Assembly (NCBI GenBank): GCA_016206875.1 | Contig: JACQQR010000225.1 | Location: 1-14,250, forward strand | DNA from: Candidatus Omnitrophota bacterium | Lineage (GTDB): Bacteria; Omnitrophota; Omnitrophia; Omnitrophales; JACROU01 | Direction: 5' to 3' | Length of the DNA: 14,250 nucleotides | Shown: piece after piece, positions 14,088 to 14,250 of the stretch | How the letters are laid out: each line of letters begins with the position of its first letter | Numbering within the stretch: the first letter of the stretch is position 1 | Position numbers and translations under genes: made by a program | Notes under the pieces: model-generated | Told to the model about the DNA's origin: nothing | The model's input: only the letters and a program-made list of their open reading frames with translations | The model's database searches: none

Positions 14088-14125
14088 GATGAGCACACCG
14101 CCTTTTTTATTTTACTCTAACCAGA

Positions 14126-14154
14126 AGCCTAACTGATGGTTTGGACTGTGTCAA
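14126..14154 (-). promoter_or_regulatory. Promoter of rpsU
   Basis: On the minus strand a perfect TTGACA (14154-14149) is followed after 17 bp by TAGGCT (14131-14126), four matches to the -10 consensus. It lies about 40 bases upstream of the GTG start. Confidence 0.7.
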
Positions 14155-14219
14155 ACGAGGGGCATAGGGGGTGCATATCACTTTAGGCAGTGAAAATTGA
14201 GGTCACTTTTAAATGCGGC

Positions 14220-14245
14220 CCCTCTCCCTCGCGAGAGGGAGAGGG
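14220..14245. repeat. Perfect 11-bp-arm palindrome at the right edge
   Basis: ccctctccctc (14220-14230) and gagggagaggg (14235-14245) pair perfectly around gcga. It is a typical dispersed GC-rich palindrome. Any terminator function for a gene beyond the window cannot be judged here. Confidence 0.75.
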
Positions 14246-14250
14246 ATTAA

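Noticed and set aside
14220..14245. Terminator for an upstream gene
   Set aside because: The stem is strong, but the flanking bases within the window give no T-tract on either strand, so it is listed only as a palindrome.

Overview
This window looks like chromosomal DNA of an uncultured Gram-negative bacterium. Two genes encode exported or outer-membrane proteins with signal peptides, one of them an OprB-type porin ending in an aromatic residue. A compact menaquinone cluster of the futalosine type is present, and small palindromic repeats sit in many of the gaps. The large exported protein at the left edge resembles proteins I associate with candidate phyla such as Omnitrophota, but that placement is a weak inference. 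There is no phage, plasmid or CRISPR signal.

Layout. Bases 1-3232 (minus) hold the first ~1077 codons of a very large exported protein that runs off the left edge. It has an N-terminal ChaN/TraB/EreA-like domain and a long charged C-terminal part. Next come a CPBP-family membrane protease (3342-4217, minus) and a RidA-family protein (4264-4716, minus) with an intrinsic terminator directly after its stop codon. From 11803 down to 4713 (minus) lies the quinone cluster, in transcription order ubiD-type decarboxylase, mqnP (UbiA-type prenyltransferase), ubiX, mqnE, mqnA, mqnC, menG/ubiE, then ridA. Spacings are mostly ATGA overlaps or a few bases. A divergent gap (11804-12160) carries a double palindrome and the promoter of an OprB-like porin (12161-13618, plus). 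The porin converges on rpsU (bS21, 13887-14087, minus) across a bidirectional terminator and a repeat.

How the genes work together. MqnA dehydrates chorismate, MqnE makes aminofutalosine and MqnC cyclises dehypoxanthine futalosine. The UbiA-, UbiD/UbiX- and MenG-type enzymes then prenylate, decarboxylate and methylate the naphthoate ring to give menaquinone. MqnB (or an equivalent nucleosidase) and MqnD are not in the window and must be elsewhere.

The main discovery is how much small mobile DNA has entered this operon while genes stayed open. (1) A 133-bp element with 27-bp terminal inverted repeats and a perfect 8-bp target duplication sits inside menG. Element plus duplication is exactly 141 bp, so it adds 47 codons in frame without a stop. 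(2) A 208-bp element with perfect 36-bp terminal repeats lies between mqnC and menG. It contains the fused two ends of a GIY-YIG endonuclease gene, which hints at the gene that once travelled with these palindromes. (3) Repeats supply the C-terminal tail and stop codon of the UbiD-type protein and of the CPBP protein, and the terminator of ridA. (4) A second repeat family with an 11-4-11 palindrome architecture occurs at three sites.
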